Assembly (NCBI RefSeq): GCF_012843675.1
Contig: NZ_JABAFO010000005.1
Span: 1 to 64,000, forward strand
Length of the DNA: 64,000 bases
Direction of reading: 5' to 3'
Origin: Lactobacillus sp. MRS-253-APC-2B
GTDB lineage: Bacteria > Bacillota > Bacilli > Lactobacillales > Lactobacillaceae
Shown here: positions 1-9,218 of the stretch, piece after piece
How the letters are laid out: each line of letters starts with the position of its first letter
Numbering within the stretch: position 1 is the first letter of the stretch
Notes under the pieces: generated by a model
The model's input: only the letters and a program-made list of their open reading frames with translations
What the model was told of the DNA's origin: nothing
Database searches by the model: none
Position numbers and translations under genes: made by a program

Positions 1-105
1 TTTGCATCAATCGTAATGATTGATGACCCTGCACATTTGTGTTCGTCGAAACTGTATTCAGTTTTCAAAGGTCTACCGTTGTTCGCTTATTTCAAGCAAG
101 CAACT
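1..105 (-). other. rRNA operon leader (16S beyond left edge)
   Basis: Read on the minus strand, this stretch contains the conserved element CTTTGAAAACTGAATA found in pre-rRNA leaders and spacers of Firmicutes. Near base 8-26 there is a short hairpin with ATCAATC/GATTGAT arms. It lies directly downstream of two strong minus-strand promoters and runs off the left edge, so the 16S gene should start beyond base 1. No mature rRNA sequence is visible here. Confidence 0.7.
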
Positions 106-110
106 TAATC

Positions 111-139
111 AGTTTAACAAATTGTCAACTACCTGTCAA
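111..139 (-). promoter_or_regulatory. rRNA promoter P2
   Basis: On the minus strand: -35 TTGACA (134-139), a 17-base spacer, -10 TAAACT (111-116). The strong consensus and tandem arrangement with P1 are typical of rRNA operons. Confidence 0.75.
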
Positions 140-228
140 GAACTTTTTTATTTAATTTATCTTGATAGTTAAGCGAGAAGTAGTCAACCTCAAGTGATCA
201 ACAACTCATCGCCGCGACAACGTTATCT

Positions 229-257
229 AATATAACGAGATTCCAAGCAAATGTCAA
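229..257 (-). promoter_or_regulatory. rRNA promoter P1
   Basis: On the minus strand: -35 TTGACA (252-257), a 17-base spacer, -10 TATATT (229-234). It lies about 118 bp upstream of P2 and has the same orientation. Confidence 0.75.
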
Positions 258-453
258 CGACAAATTCAAACTTTTTAAAAAAAGTCAATGAAGCAGAACA
301 ACTTTGCCGCCTCACCAGCAAAACGTTGCTCAATTGCCGAAGATTGTAATCGTTATCCATTTTTAACCATCGCTAGCTTTCGTGGTCATGAACCAGTACA
401 TTTTAAACCAGCTGCTGCCTTTTTAGTCAAACAAATTAAATTCTTGGCAAATC
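258..453. other. No convincing gene
   Basis: This stretch separates the rRNA promoters from the next terminator. An open frame starts on the plus strand near 288, but it runs through the terminator and into the coding sequence of the minus-strand gene. It has no good ribosome-binding site and no recognisable family. I see nothing else here. Confidence 0.5.
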
Positions 454-487
454 AAAAACGTGCCACCGTTATCAATGACACGTTTTT
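454..487 (-). terminator. Terminator of the DUF975 gene
   Basis: Arms AAAAACGTG and CACGTTTTT enclose a 16-base loop. It starts 2 bases after the minus-strand stop codon and ends in a T-run on that strand. Confidence 0.7.
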
Positions 488-489
488 GA

Positions 490-1479
490 TTATTTTTGAT
501 TTTCAACAATTGGTTCGCTATCGTCAACTGCCACTGACTCATCAGCAGCATCGTCATAAGCCTCGCCAGTCAATGCCTCAACTGGCTTGAAGGTCTTAAC
601 GAAAGCATCCTCAACCGAGATTGGCGATTGCGGCTTGCTTTGTTCATAAAATTGAGCCGTTGCCAGGTAGACAACCGGAGCATAAGCGCAAAAGCCCAGC
701 AGCATAATGATCAAGCCAGCATACATGATAAAGTAGATTGCCGTGTAGTTGCCGTAATAGGCTACTCCACCAAAAATCGCGCCCCAGACCAGCATCGGCA
801 GAAAGCTAACGACAAATTCAATCGTGAAAAACGACAGCTTCTTGCCACCCATAAAGCGGCGACTGGCCGTTAGAGCATGACGCATTGACTGACCCAAAAA
901 GGCTGGCTGTTGATCGCGATATAGCAATGGTGCCTGTGAGTATTCCAAAGTCTTCCAGAACGTAATCAAGAAGTTAACGATCCGAACCGCAATTACCAGC
1001 GCTTGATTCTTAGCTGCCAAGGCTGCCACGATATCCAACGGCAGCGTCCACAAGAAGATGAACAGACTGCTGTAAAGCGTCAGCCGCAACAGCTGGTTTT
1101 TATTCAGATGCTTAAAGTGCTTCCAGATCGTCGTTGCACTGACTTTTAGGTTCGGGTTCTTGATTTGATCCTGGTAGCTGTACAGGATACTCATGTTGAC
1201 AAAGTACATGCCAAACGTTACCAAGAACCACAGAATCAAGATACCTAATGCCTCAACCACGGCAAGCAGCACTTGGCTGATCATGCCGTACATAATCAGC
1301 ATCGTGGCATATCCCAGCATCATGGCGCTGCGCGTGAACAGCAGTGCCAAAAGGGCCGTCAACGCCAGGTAAAGCAGCGTGATGCCGGCAATTGGCCAAA
1401 CCGCAGCGTTATATTTGCCCTTCAGCGTACTCTTTAATTGGTTGATGAATTCTTTGAGAGGCAAGTGATTGCGTTTCAT
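490..1479 (-). CDS. DUF975 family integral membrane protein
   Basis: The 329-residue protein has about six hydrophobic segments (near residues 30-50, 55-80, 85-110, 140-160, 230-255 and 262-295). A basic N-terminal lead precedes them and the C-terminal tail of about 45 residues is acidic. The overall form matches DUF975 membrane proteins, whose function is unknown. I place the start at ATG 1479 because GAGGAGA lies 9 bases upstream; the frame extends 20 codons further to a GTG without a ribosome-binding site. It is a single-gene unit ending in its own terminator. No enzymatic motif is visible, so no function is assigned. Confidence 0.7.
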   Translation of the reverse strand: MKRNHLPLKEFINQLKSTLKGKYNAAVWPIAGITLLYLALTALLALLFTRSAMMLGYATMLIMYGMISQVLLAVVEALGILILWFLVTFGMYFVNMSILYSYQDQIKNPNLKVSATTIWKHFKHLNKNQLLRLTLYSSLFIFLWTLPLDIVAALAAKNQALVIAVRIVNFLITFWKTLEYSQAPLLYRDQQPAFLGQSMRHALTASRRFMGGKKLSFFTIEFVVSFLPMLVWGAIFGGVAYYGNYTAIYFIMYAGLIIMLLGFCAYAPVVYLATAQFYEQSKPQSPISVEDAFVKTFKPVEALTGEAYDDAADESVAVDDSEPIVENQK

Positions 1480-1730
1480 TAATTCAATTCTCCTCTTTTG
1501 CTTAATATCTTTAAAAATGTTCTTCGTGTATCTTAACACATCTTGAAAATTGTACCACTGTCACCGCCTATGCTTTACAAAGTCTTCACAAAATCACGAA
1601 TCCATTCCTTAAATAACAAGTTTTCCACGAAGCCGACAGCTGATCACCATTACTGAACCAAAACGTGCAAATCAAGCGCGATTGCCGATGTCAAGCACAA
1701 CCGCCCCGCTTACCTACTGATCTGTAAAGT

Positions 1731-1764
1731 AAAAAAAGACCCGCGAGCGATTCGCGAGTCTTTA
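1731..1764 (-). terminator. Terminator of gpmA
   Basis: The hairpin pairs TCGCGAGTC-type arms and is followed on the minus strand by a run of T residues (A-run at 1731-1737). It starts about 20 bases after the gpmA stop. The rest of 1480-1730 shows no gene. Confidence 0.8.
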
Positions 1765-1783
1765 AAGAACGTTTAAGAAATTA

Positions 1784-2470
1784 TTAGTACTTTTCCTTGC
1801 TCAAAACGTTCAGCTTTTCGTCGAAGTCGTAAACAACTGGTTGGCCGGTAGCCATTTCCAGGTTCATGATATCTTCGTCAGAAATGTTTTCGATGTACTT
1901 GGAAAGAGCACGCAGGGAGTTACCGTGGGCAGCAATGATTACGTTCTTGTTGTCCAACAGCTTTGGTGCAATTTCGTCTTGCCACAATGGAATAACCCGT
2001 TCCAGCGTAACTTTCAGGTTTTCACCACCAGGAATGGCACGTGGGTCCAGGTTAGCGTAACGACGATCCTTAGCTGCAGAGCCTTCGTCATCGGCACTCA
2101 GCAGTGGAGGCAGTACGTCATAGGAACGACGCCAAATGTGCACTTGTTCGTCACCGTACTTTTCGGCAGCCTTCTTCTTGTTCTTGCCTTGCAAAGCGCC
2201 GTAGTGACGTTCGTTCAGACGCCAAGTCTTGAATTCAGGAATCCAGAGTTGGTCGCATTCTTCCAGTGCGTAGTGCAGCGTCTTGATGGCACGCTTCAGA
2301 ACGGAAGTGTAGGCGTAGTCAAATTCCAGACCGTGTTCCTTCAGTGCCTTACCGGCAGCCTTTGCTTGTTCAACACCTTCCGGAGCCAAGTCAACGTCTA
2401 CCCAGCCAGTAAATTGGTTGGACTTGTTCCATTCACTTTTACCGTGACGAATCAGTACTAATTTAGCCAT
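1784..2470 (-). CDS. gpmA: 2,3-bisphosphoglycerate-dependent phosphoglycerate mutase
   Basis: The 228-residue cytosolic glycolytic enzyme interconverts 3- and 2-phosphoglycerate through a phosphohistidine. The N-terminus carries the phosphate-acceptor motif [10 protein letters not shown] (His9). [14 protein letters not shown] follows near residue 85, and the second catalytic His is in AAHGNSLR near residue 181. All are hallmarks of dPGM, and the length is normal for the family. The start is ATG 2470, preceded by AGAGG; the open frame continues 20 codons upstream without family similarity. It appears monocistronic, with a terminator just downstream. Confidence 0.95.
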   Translation of the reverse strand: MAKLVLIRHGKSEWNKSNQFTGWVDVDLAPEGVEQAKAAGKALKEHGLEFDYAYTSVLKRAIKTLHYALEECDQLWIPEFKTWRLNERHYGALQGKNKKKAAEKYGDEQVHIWRRSYDVLPPLLSADDEGSAAKDRRYANLDPRAIPGGENLKVTLERVIPLWQDEIAPKLLDNKNVIIAAHGNSLRALSKYIENISDEDIMNLEMATGQPVVYDFDEKLNVLSKEKY

Positions 2471-2574
2471 TGTTCGTTTGACCTCTTTCTTCTTTATGGT
2501 AAGCCGTATATAAAATACACAACAATTCAAGATATATTTTAAATCAGATTTTCGTTTGTGCCAATAGCAAGCAC

Positions 2575-3000
2575 TTATTTATTGTGATGTTGTTCGCGAT
2601 TGTTTTGCCAGTGCATCAAAATCTCACCCACAATCAAGGCCAAAATTGCCAAGCACGTCAGCACGTTTTGCAATGGCGCTTCATGCTCGGCAATCAATCC
2701 CCGCAGCAAGGCCGTGATTCCTAAGCTGATCAAAAAGTCAGCTGCCAGGTGACCATGATTCTGCATAGCGGCAGCTGCCATCGCCAAAAACTCAAGCAGC
2801 AAAAAGAAATTGATCAAGCTGCCTAATATCGAGTCGATCGATATCTTAGCACCACTCAGAAACGGTGTCAGTTCAACCAAGTGCCATAATTCTACAAAAA
2901 TAAAGCAGATCAGACACAGCCCTAGAATTGCCATCGCTGCTTCCATAAAGCCTTCAAAAAAATTGCCAACACGCTTTGCCAGACGATCGAATTTTTCCAT
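2575..3000 (-). CDS. PsiE-like small membrane protein
   Basis: The 141-residue protein has four hydrophobic segments (about residues 18-42, 54-78, 85-105 and 110-130) and a His-rich C-terminal tail. The layout and the segment around [20 protein letters not shown] followed by [10 protein letters not shown] resemble the phosphate-starvation-inducible PsiE family, whose molecular role is unknown. ATG 3000 is chosen because GGAG lies 8 bases upstream; a GTG two codons earlier would sit too close to it. No terminator or partner gene is evident. Confidence 0.65.
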   Translation of the reverse strand: MEKFDRLAKRVGNFFEGFMEAAMAILGLCLICFIFVELWHLVELTPFLSGAKISIDSILGSLINFFLLLEFLAMAAAAMQNHGHLAADFLISLGITALLRGLIAEHEAPLQNVLTCLAILALIVGEILMHWQNNREQHHNK

Positions 3001-3148
3001 TGTCACCGCTCCATTTTCATTTTGTTGACCTTATCGTATCAAAAATTCAACGACCGTGGCAGGTTTTTAATAGCTTTCGCTGACGGGCGATCAGCTGCCT
3101 AAAGACCACACTTTTAGTTAATATGGCGCAGTGTGCCGCTTATTTTGC

Positions 3149-3178
3149 AAGGTCACCAATGTATAGTTGACCTTTTTT
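3149..3178 (+). terminator. Orphan plus-strand intrinsic terminator
   Basis: AAGGTCA and TGACCTT arms flank a loop of about 11 bases and are followed by a T-run on the plus strand. No plus-strand gene lies upstream. It may end a small RNA, limit antisense transcription, or be a chance hairpin. Confidence 0.35.
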
Positions 3179-3263
3179 ACCTAATTCCAGCATTCTTTTA
3201 ATTCGTCATGATTTTAAAATCAACTCAACCGCCTAAACCCAGCTGGCTACTGCCTAAACGATT

Positions 3264-4409
3264 TTAGGACTCGCCAAAAAAATCCTTGGCAATCTGCAGA
3301 TAGACTTGATCCGCCTGCAGATACTCCGCGACTGACAGCCTTTCATCAACCTGATGCGACATTTCTTCTTTGCCCGGTCCCCATTCAATGATTGGAAAAC
3401 GGTGTTCATCCAGTATGTAGCGCGAAGCATCCGAGGCACCGTGTGAAACGGCAAGCGGCAGCGATTGCTTAGCAACAGTTTGATATGATTGCTGCACCAG
3501 CGAAACGAATGGATCAGCTGGATCAGTCGCCATTGGCATAAAGCTGGCTACGACCTCTAATTCAAACCGACCGTCCGTTTCAGCGTTCAAACGGTCAACG
3601 ATAGTCTGCAGCCGGTTCTGCACTGCCGTATTATCAAATTCCAGAATCGTGCGGACATTACCTTCCAAATAAGCGTAATCGGGAATGGAATTGAGCTGAC
3701 GACCGCCGTGAAAGACCGTAACGCTGTGAATCAAGTGGCCCAAACTAGGGCTTTTTTCAACATCATCAAACGCGTGACGCTCATATTCAAAAAACTCCGC
3801 CAAATTGGCCACAGCATTAACGCCTAAGCTGGGATCTGAACTGTGAGCCAGATGACCATATGATTTGATGCGATAGTCAAACGAGCCGCTGTGTGCATAC
3901 TCCAGCCGGTTGGTCGTGGCCTCGCCAACGATCATTGCATCAACATCGTGCACCAATCTTTGCCGCGTCAATTCCAATGAACCCAGACCGCCAATCTCTT
4001 CATCAACCGTCGCCAACAAGCGAACCTTGCCATGCTTAGGCAGACCGGCTTCCTTAAGCTCAATCAAGGTATTGACCATTGCTGCCAAGCCGCCCTTCAT
4101 GTCAACGCTACCACGACCGTAAATAGCATCATCGATTACCTGACCACAAAATGGATTATGCTGCCATTTTTTGTCGTCACCAACATCAACTGTATCAAGA
4201 TGGCCGGCCAACGCCAGTACTGGTCCATTCTCTGTGCCGACTTCGGCCACCAGGTTCGTACGCCCCGCTGCCAGCGCAACCAGATTGGCCTCAATACCAT
4301 GATCACTCAATACCTGTTTAAGATATTCGGCAGCTGGCTGTTCATGACCATTAACCGTATTGATCTGGATCAGTTCCTGCAAAATGCTGAGCTTGACGCT
4401 ATCTTCCAT
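3264..4409 (-). CDS. M20 family metallo-deacylase (ArgE/DapE type)
   Basis: The 381-residue enzyme is of the zinc-dependent M20/ArgE/DapE/CPG2 class, which removes acyl groups from amino acids or hydrolyses small peptides. Expected metal and catalytic residues are present: HLDT (His70, Asp72), GRGSVDMKGG (Asp103), TVDEEIGG (Glu137/Glu138) and a C-terminal MSHQVDE His. The dimerisation domain lies at about residues 175-290. The start is ATG 4409 with AAGGA just upstream; the frame extends 8 codons further without a better site. The substrate cannot be told from sequence. Succinyl-diaminopimelate desuccinylase is the usual automatic label, but no lysine-pathway genes are nearby. Confidence 0.8.
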   Translation of the reverse strand: MEDSVKLSILQELIQINTVNGHEQPAAEYLKQVLSDHGIEANLVALAAGRTNLVAEVGTENGPVLALAGHLDTVDVGDDKKWQHNPFCGQVIDDAIYGRGSVDMKGGLAAMVNTLIELKEAGLPKHGKVRLLATVDEEIGGLGSLELTRQRLVHDVDAMIVGEATTNRLEYAHSGSFDYRIKSYGHLAHSSDPSLGVNAVANLAEFFEYERHAFDDVEKSPSLGHLIHSVTVFHGGRQLNSIPDYAYLEGNVRTILEFDNTAVQNRLQTIVDRLNAETDGRFELEVVASFMPMATDPADPFVSLVQQSYQTVAKQSLPLAVSHGASDASRYILDEHRFPIIEWGPGKEEMSHQVDERLSVAEYLQADQVYLQIAKDFFGES

Positions 4410-4453
4410 TTTTTCACGTCCTTTTACTCTCATTTCATTTTAATCTTATTTTA

Positions 4454-4482
4454 ATTTTAACACATGGAGCCAAAATCGCCAA
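4454..4482 (-). promoter_or_regulatory. Promoter of the M20 deacylase
   Basis: On the minus strand: -35 TTGGCG (4477-4482), a 17-base spacer, -10 TAAAAT (4454-4459), about 45 bp before the start codon. The rest of 4483-4658 shows nothing recognisable. Confidence 0.5.
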
Positions 4483-4658
4483 TGATTAAACATCGTTATT
4501 GCCAAACTTCAGCAAACAGCAAATCCTAAAAAAGCCTAATCAATCTGGCAGTTTAATCGTAGGTTGTACCGCGCCAATAACGTTTTGCCATCAACAGCCA
4601 ATCCATTTATTCAGATGCCACAATTGGCACCATGCTTACCAACTTTTTTGCCGACAAT

Positions 4659-4698
4659 AAAACGGTCGCCAATTCAAATTGAATCGCCGACCGTTTTA
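4659..4698 (-). terminator. Terminator of the purC-purD operon
   Basis: A long hairpin with AAAACGGTCG and CGACCGTTTT arms and a further paired AT-rich stem starts 14 bases after the purD stop codon. It is nearly symmetrical. Confidence 0.8.
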
Positions 4699-4712
4699 AT
4701 TATTCACTTTAG

Positions 4713-5969
4713 TTAGTTTTTCAAAGCCTTGTCACCAATATCATGACGATAGAAGCATTCTGGTTCATCCAATTTGGCCAGGTAGTCATAAACCTTGTCT
4801 TGAGCTTTTTGCAGATCAGCATCCTCACCAATCACCATTAAAAGCCGACCGCCATCACCGTGCAGATTATCAAGATGTCCCTTGACGTTGGCATAGTCAA
4901 TGGCAATGTCTTTAGCTGCCGGGAACGAACCAAGCGCCTGACCATGTACCGGCTTTTTAGGATAGCCCTTGGACGCCAGAATCACGCCCAAAACGGCCAT
5001 ATCGCGTTCCTCAATTGCCGGCATTTCTTGATCATTAACATTGGCATCGATCAGTTCGACCAGGTCCGTTTTCAGCCGTGGCAAGACGACCTGCGTTTCC
5101 GGATCGCCCAGCCGCACGTTATATTCAATGACTTTAGGGCCATCCGCCGTCAGCATTAGGCCAATGTAAATAATGCCATGGTAGTTGTAGCCGGCTTGAT
5201 GCAAACCGCTAACCGTTGGCTCCACAACCTCATCAATCATGCGCTGACGTTCGGCATCGCTCAGCTGTGGCAGTGGACTGTAGGCACCCATACCACCCGT
5301 GTTAGGACCTTTATCGCCATCGTAGGCCCGCTTATGATCCTGCGCCATTGGTAAAATCCGGTACTGATCATCCTGCACTACGACAAACATTGAGTATTCA
5401 GGTCCCACCAGACATTCTTCCAAGACCAGCTTTTCTTCCCCTAACTCAAACATTTCCGTAATCGTGTCCTCAGCTTCTGGTGTTGTCTGAGCGATCACGA
5501 CTCCCTTGCCGCCTTGCAGACCATTGGCTTTAATGACTACCGGCCGAGCAAAGTCGTTTAGCCCCGCCAATGCCGACTTCAGGTCCGTAAACGTCTCGTG
5601 CTTGGCAGTTGGCACGTGGTACTTGTTCATAAAGTTCAGCGCGTAGTCCTTAGAGCCTTCCAACTGAGCAGCTTCTTGATTGGGCCCAAAAATCTTCAGC
5701 CCGGCTTTTTGGAATGCATCCACGATCCCCGCACATAAAGCATCCTCAGGGCCAACAAACGTCCAGGCAATGGCTTGGTCCTTGGCAAACTGAATCAGCG
5801 CCTCAAAATCGTCTTCTTCAATGTTTAAAGGCACGATTCCCGCCGTTACCATGCCGATATTGCCTGGTGCACAATAAACCGTATCGACATGGGGACTTTC
5901 GTTGAGCTTTTTGGCAATGGCAAATTCCCGACCACCAGCACCAATTACCAGTAATTTCATCTTTTCCAT
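4713..5969 (-). CDS. purD: Phosphoribosylamine-glycine ligase
   Basis: PurD (418 residues) is the second step of purine synthesis: it joins glycine to 5-phosphoribosylamine using ATP. The N-terminal LLVIGAGGREFAIA loop, the ATP-grasp region with ANGLQGGKGVV (about residues 148-158) and RLGDPETQVVLPRL (about 286-300) are typical. The length is normal. The start is ATG 5969 with AGAGG 9 bases upstream; the in-frame ATG three codons in is too distant from that site. It is the last gene of the pur operon, but an intrinsic terminator lies between it and purH and no promoter is visible in the gap. Its expression probably depends on read-through. Confidence 0.96.
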   Translation of the reverse strand: MEKMKLLVIGAGGREFAIAKKLNESPHVDTVYCAPGNIGMVTAGIVPLNIEEDDFEALIQFAKDQAIAWTFVGPEDALCAGIVDAFQKAGLKIFGPNQEAAQLEGSKDYALNFMNKYHVPTAKHETFTDLKSALAGLNDFARPVVIKANGLQGGKGVVIAQTTPEAEDTITEMFELGEEKLVLEECLVGPEYSMFVVVQDDQYRILPMAQDHKRAYDGDKGPNTGGMGAYSPLPQLSDAERQRMIDEVVEPTVSGLHQAGYNYHGIIYIGLMLTADGPKVIEYNVRLGDPETQVVLPRLKTDLVELIDANVNDQEMPAIEERDMAVLGVILASKGYPKKPVHGQALGSFPAAKDIAIDYANVKGHLDNLHGDGGRLLMVIGEDADLQKAQDKVYDYLAKLDEPECFYRHDIGDKALKN

Positions 5970-5990
5970 ATTTGTAAAACCTCTTTACCC

Positions 5991-6021
5991 AAAAAAGTCC
6001 GCGAAAATCAATCCGCGGACC
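5991..6021 (-). terminator. Intrinsic terminator between purH and purD
   Basis: On the minus strand GTCCGCG and CGCGGAC arms enclose a 10-base loop and are followed by six T residues. It lies 12 bases after the purH stop and about 22 bases before the purD start. It should cut transcription ahead of the last gene of the operon. Confidence 0.75.
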
Positions 6022-6032
6022 TGCAAATGCAA

Positions 6033-7571
6033 TTAGTGGCGGAAGTGACGAACACCCGTCATTACCATGGCAATGCCCATTTCATTGGCCATGTCGATCG
6101 ATTCTTGATCCCGTACCGAGCCGCCTGGTTGAACAATGGCCTTAATCCCGTGTTCACCGGCAAACTTGACACAGTCATTGAATGGGAAGAAGGCATCAGA
6201 TGCCATTACCGTTCGACCATCAATGGCATCACCAGCATGCTTAACCGCAATCTTCAGTGAGTCGATTCGGTTAGGCTGACCAGAGCCCACGCCCAGCGTC
6301 CGTTCGTCGTTGGCAACCACGATAGCATTGGACTTGGTGTGCTTAACGGCCTTCCAAGCAAACATCATCGTTTTAAGCTGTTCTTCAGTTGGCTTGACGT
6401 CCGTAACGCATTCCCAGTCGTGCCAGTCTTCTTTAAGCGTATCCTGTTCCTGCATCAGCACCCCGCCCATGACAGAAACGACTTCATGACGCGTTGGCTC
6501 GTCTTTGGCTGAGAAGTCAACCTTGAGCAAACGAATGTTTTTCTTCTTGGCCAAAACAGCATAAGCATCGTCGTCAAAGTCAGGCGCAATGATGATTTCC
6601 AAGAAGATCTTGTGCATTTTTTCTGCCGTTGCCAGATCAACCGGCCGATTCAAGGCAATCACCCCACCGAAAATAGAAACTGGGTCAGCTTCATAAGCAC
6701 GATCCCAAGCCTGTTCCAGGGTTTCACCGCGGCCAATGCCACAAGGATTCATGTGCTTCATGGCAACAACGGTTGGTTCATCAAACTCGCGCACGCTGCG
6801 CAATGCCTCATCAGCGTCCTTGATGTTGTTGTAGGAAAGCTTCTTGCCGTGGAGCTGTTTGGCTTCAAGAATCGAGAACTTCTTAGGAATTGGATCCTCG
6901 TACAGCCAAGCCTTTTGATGACTGTTTTCGCCGTAGCGCATCGTATCCTTCAAATCGTAGGTCAGCGTAAGCTTTTCTGGGTCTTCCAAATCCAGCCGCT
7001 TCGTCAGGTACTGTGAGATCAACGCGTCATAGGCAGCCGTGGTCCGGAATGCCTTGGCCCCCAGCATCGTCCGCGTTTCCAGCGTCGTGTTGCCATTGGC
7101 CTTGATTTCATTGAGAACCGTTTCGTAATCGTTGATGTCGGTTACGATCGTCACGTCACGATAGTTCTTGGCTGCTGAACGAACCATCGAAGGGCCACCA
7201 ATATCAATGTTTTCAATAGCATCGGCCAGCGTAACGTCTGGTTTTTCGATGGTTTCCTTGAATGGGTACAGGTTGACACAGACCAGGTCGATTGGCGTGA
7301 TGTTTAATTTATCCAGGGTGTCCATGTGCTCAGCAACGTCACGACGCGCCAACAGCCCACCGTGAACATACGGATTCAGCGTCTTGACCCGACCATCCAG
7401 AATCTCTGGAAAGTGGGTTACTTCTTCAATACTGATGGTCTTGATGCCAGCTTCATCCAAGGTCTTCTTGGTCCCACCAGTCGAAACGATTTCAAAACCA
7501 TTTTCACTCAAGCCCTTAACGAAAGGCACCAGGTTGGTCTTATCAGATACGCTAACTAATGCACGTTTCAT
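6033..7571 (-). CDS. purH: Bifunctional AICAR formyltransferase / IMP cyclohydrolase
   Basis: PurH (512 residues) catalyses the last two steps to IMP. The N-terminal MGS-like cyclohydrolase domain (about residues 1-145) includes [15 protein letters not shown] and [15 protein letters not shown]-like sequence. The rest is the transformylase domain with LRYGENSHQ-like ([11 protein letters not shown]) and MKHMNPCGI motifs. Its ATG overlaps the purN stop by 4 bases (ATGA), implying translational coupling. 10-formyl-THF for this step would come from Fhs, encoded at 17.9-19.6 kb. Confidence 0.97.
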   Translation of the reverse strand: MKRALVSVSDKTNLVPFVKGLSENGFEIVSTGGTKKTLDEAGIKTISIEEVTHFPEILDGRVKTLNPYVHGGLLARRDVAEHMDTLDKLNITPIDLVCVNLYPFKETIEKPDVTLADAIENIDIGGPSMVRSAAKNYRDVTIVTDINDYETVLNEIKANGNTTLETRTMLGAKAFRTTAAYDALISQYLTKRLDLEDPEKLTLTYDLKDTMRYGENSHQKAWLYEDPIPKKFSILEAKQLHGKKLSYNNIKDADEALRSVREFDEPTVVAMKHMNPCGIGRGETLEQAWDRAYEADPVSIFGGVIALNRPVDLATAEKMHKIFLEIIIAPDFDDDAYAVLAKKKNIRLLKVDFSAKDEPTRHEVVSVMGGVLMQEQDTLKEDWHDWECVTDVKPTEEQLKTMMFAWKAVKHTKSNAIVVANDERTLGVGSGQPNRIDSLKIAVKHAGDAIDGRTVMASDAFFPFNDCVKFAGEHGIKAIVQPGGSVRDQESIDMANEMGIAMVMTGVRHFRH

Positions 7572-8158
7572 TGGTTGTTTTTCTCCTTTGCAATTCGTTC
7601 AGTCAAAATCTTCTTAACGGTTTCTGGATATAATTCGTGTTCAGTTTCATGAACCCGCGTTTCCAACGTGTCGACCGTGTCATCAGGATAGATTGGCACG
7701 TGCCGCTGGGCAATAATCGTCCCCGCATCCAGATTTGAATCAATGTAGTGAACCGTAACGCCGGTTTCTTTGCGATGATCGGCAAAGGCCCGCTCAATCG
7801 AATGCAGTCCTGGATATTCCGGCAGCCAAGCAGGATGCAGGTTGACGATGTTGCCTTCATACTTATCCAGAATCGTTGGCCCGATAATCCGCAGATAACC
7901 AGCCAGCACGATAAAGTCAATGTCGTATTTTTCCAACACCGTCATAATCTTTTCTTCGTAGGCCTGCTTGGATCCGCAAGACTTCACGGTAAAAGTTTCA
8001 TATGGAACGCCCAGTCTTTGAGCACGTTTAATTACATAAGCATCGGGGTGGTCGCAAAAAAGTAAAGCCTCTTTGCCAGGAATATCGCCATTTTGAAAAT
8101 GCTCAGTCAGCACTTCAAAATTGGTCCCGTTCCCCGAGGCAAAAATTGCCACGTTCAT
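7568..8158 (-). CDS. purN: Phosphoribosylglycinamide formyltransferase
   Basis: PurN (196 residues) transfers a formyl group from 10-formyl-THF to GAR. Visible motifs are the N-terminal [13 protein letters not shown], the folate-site AGYLRIIGP (about residues 86-94) and the signature [20 protein letters not shown] with catalytic His near residue 107. It starts 13 bases after purM and overlaps purH by 4 bases, so it is part of the same operon. No purT-type alternative is seen in the window. Confidence 0.96.
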   Translation of the reverse strand: MNVAIFASGNGTNFEVLTEHFQNGDIPGKEALLFCDHPDAYVIKRAQRLGVPYETFTVKSCGSKQAYEEKIMTVLEKYDIDFIVLAGYLRIIGPTILDKYEGNIVNLHPAWLPEYPGLHSIERAFADHRKETGVTVHYIDSNLDAGTIIAQRHVPIYPDDTVDTLETRVHETEHELYPETVKKILTERIAKEKNNQ

Positions 8159-8171
8159 GTTCTTGCCTCTT

Positions 8172-9218
8172 TTATTTAATAATCAGTTTTTCTTCATCAG
8201 CTGGTCGAGCCTGCAGTTGACCAATCTGCCATGAGTCTTCGCCAGCCTGCTTTAAAGCATCTTGAACGGCAGCAGCGTTTTCTGGCGCCACGGCTAAAAT
8301 CATCCCCAGCCCCATATTAAACGTGCCGTACAGATCATCTGCATCCAAATCGCCCATCTTTTGCAGATAGCTAAAGATCGGCAACTTAGGCCAGGCACTG
8401 GAATCAACCACGGCCTGCAGGGAATCAGCAAACATCCGCGGCAAATTTTCCGGCAGACCGCCACCGGTAATGTGGCTGACCCCGTGAATCAAGCCCTTTT
8501 TGATCAATGGCAACACCGGTTTGACATAGATACGCGTAGGCGTCAACAGTGCCTCACCAACCGTTTGGCCATTCAGTTCGGCCGGCTGATCACTGAGCTT
8601 AACGTCATGATCCTTAAACAGCACTTGGCGCACCAGCGAATAGCCATTAGAGTGAATCCCTGATGAGGCCAGACCAATCAAAACATCGCCAGCTTTTGGC
8701 AAGGCCGTCGTCAGCATCTTGTCTTGGTCAACAACGCCGGTCGCATAGCCGGCCAGATCGTACTCATCTTGACTGTACATATCAGGCATCTCGGCGGTTT
8801 CCCCGCCAACCAGAGCTGCGCCAGCTTGCCGACAGCCTTCTGCCACGCCAGAAACGATCTGAGCCATCTTATCTGGTGTGTTGTGTCCCGTTGCGATATA
8901 GTCCAGGAAAAACAGTGGTTCCGCGCCCTGTGCCAAAATGTCGTTGATGCACATCGCCACGCAGTCGATGCCGATCGTGTCATGCCGATTCAGCTTTTGG
9001 GCAATCAAAAGCTTGGTGCCAACGCCATCCGTACCCGAAACCAGGATCGGATGCGTCAAGCCGGCAACCGCGGTCAGGTCAAACATCCCGCCGAAGCTGC
9101 CGATCCCGCCGACAACGCCGGGACGGTCGGTTGAAGCAACGGCATCCTTGATTTTTTTTACCATTTCATAGCCGGCATTGACGTTGACGCCGGCTTCTTC
9201 ATAACGTTTCCGCTTCAT
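8172..9218 (-). CDS. purM: Phosphoribosylformylglycinamidine cyclo-ligase (AIR synthetase)
   Basis: PurM (348 residues) closes the imidazole ring to give AIR using ATP. Typical motifs are [11 protein letters not shown] at the N-terminus, [12 protein letters not shown] (about residues 59-70), the conserved [11 protein letters not shown] (about 138-148) and [14 protein letters not shown] near residue 245. The start ATG overlaps the purF stop in an ATGA junction, so the two are probably translationally coupled. Confidence 0.96.
   Translation of the reverse strand: MKRKRYEEAGVNVNAGYEMVKKIKDAVASTDRPGVVGGIGSFGGMFDLTAVAGLTHPILVSGTDGVGTKLLIAQKLNRHDTIGIDCVAMCINDILAQGAEPLFFLDYIATGHNTPDKMAQIVSGVAEGCRQAGAALVGGETAEMPDMYSQDEYDLAGYATGVVDQDKMLTTALPKAGDVLIGLASSGIHSNGYSLVRQVLFKDHDVKLSDQPAELNGQTVGEALLTPTRIYVKPVLPLIKKGLIHGVSHITGGGLPENLPRMFADSLQAVVDSSAWPKLPIFSYLQKMGDLDADDLYGTFNMGLGMILAVAPENAAAVQDALKQAGEDSWQIGQLQARPADEEKLIIK

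Noticed and set aside
288-590. A 100-codon plus-strand frame near the left end
   Set aside because: It runs through the terminator hairpin and into the coding sequence of the DUF975 gene on the other strand, has no good ribosome-binding site and matches no family.
1841-2461. A 206-codon frame antisense to gpmA
   Set aside because: It lies wholly opposite a clearly recognised gene with strong motifs. Long antisense frames are common in GC-moderate coding DNA.
4483-4658. A small gene in the gap between purD and the M20 deacylase
   Set aside because: No frame with a ribosome-binding site and coding-like composition was found.
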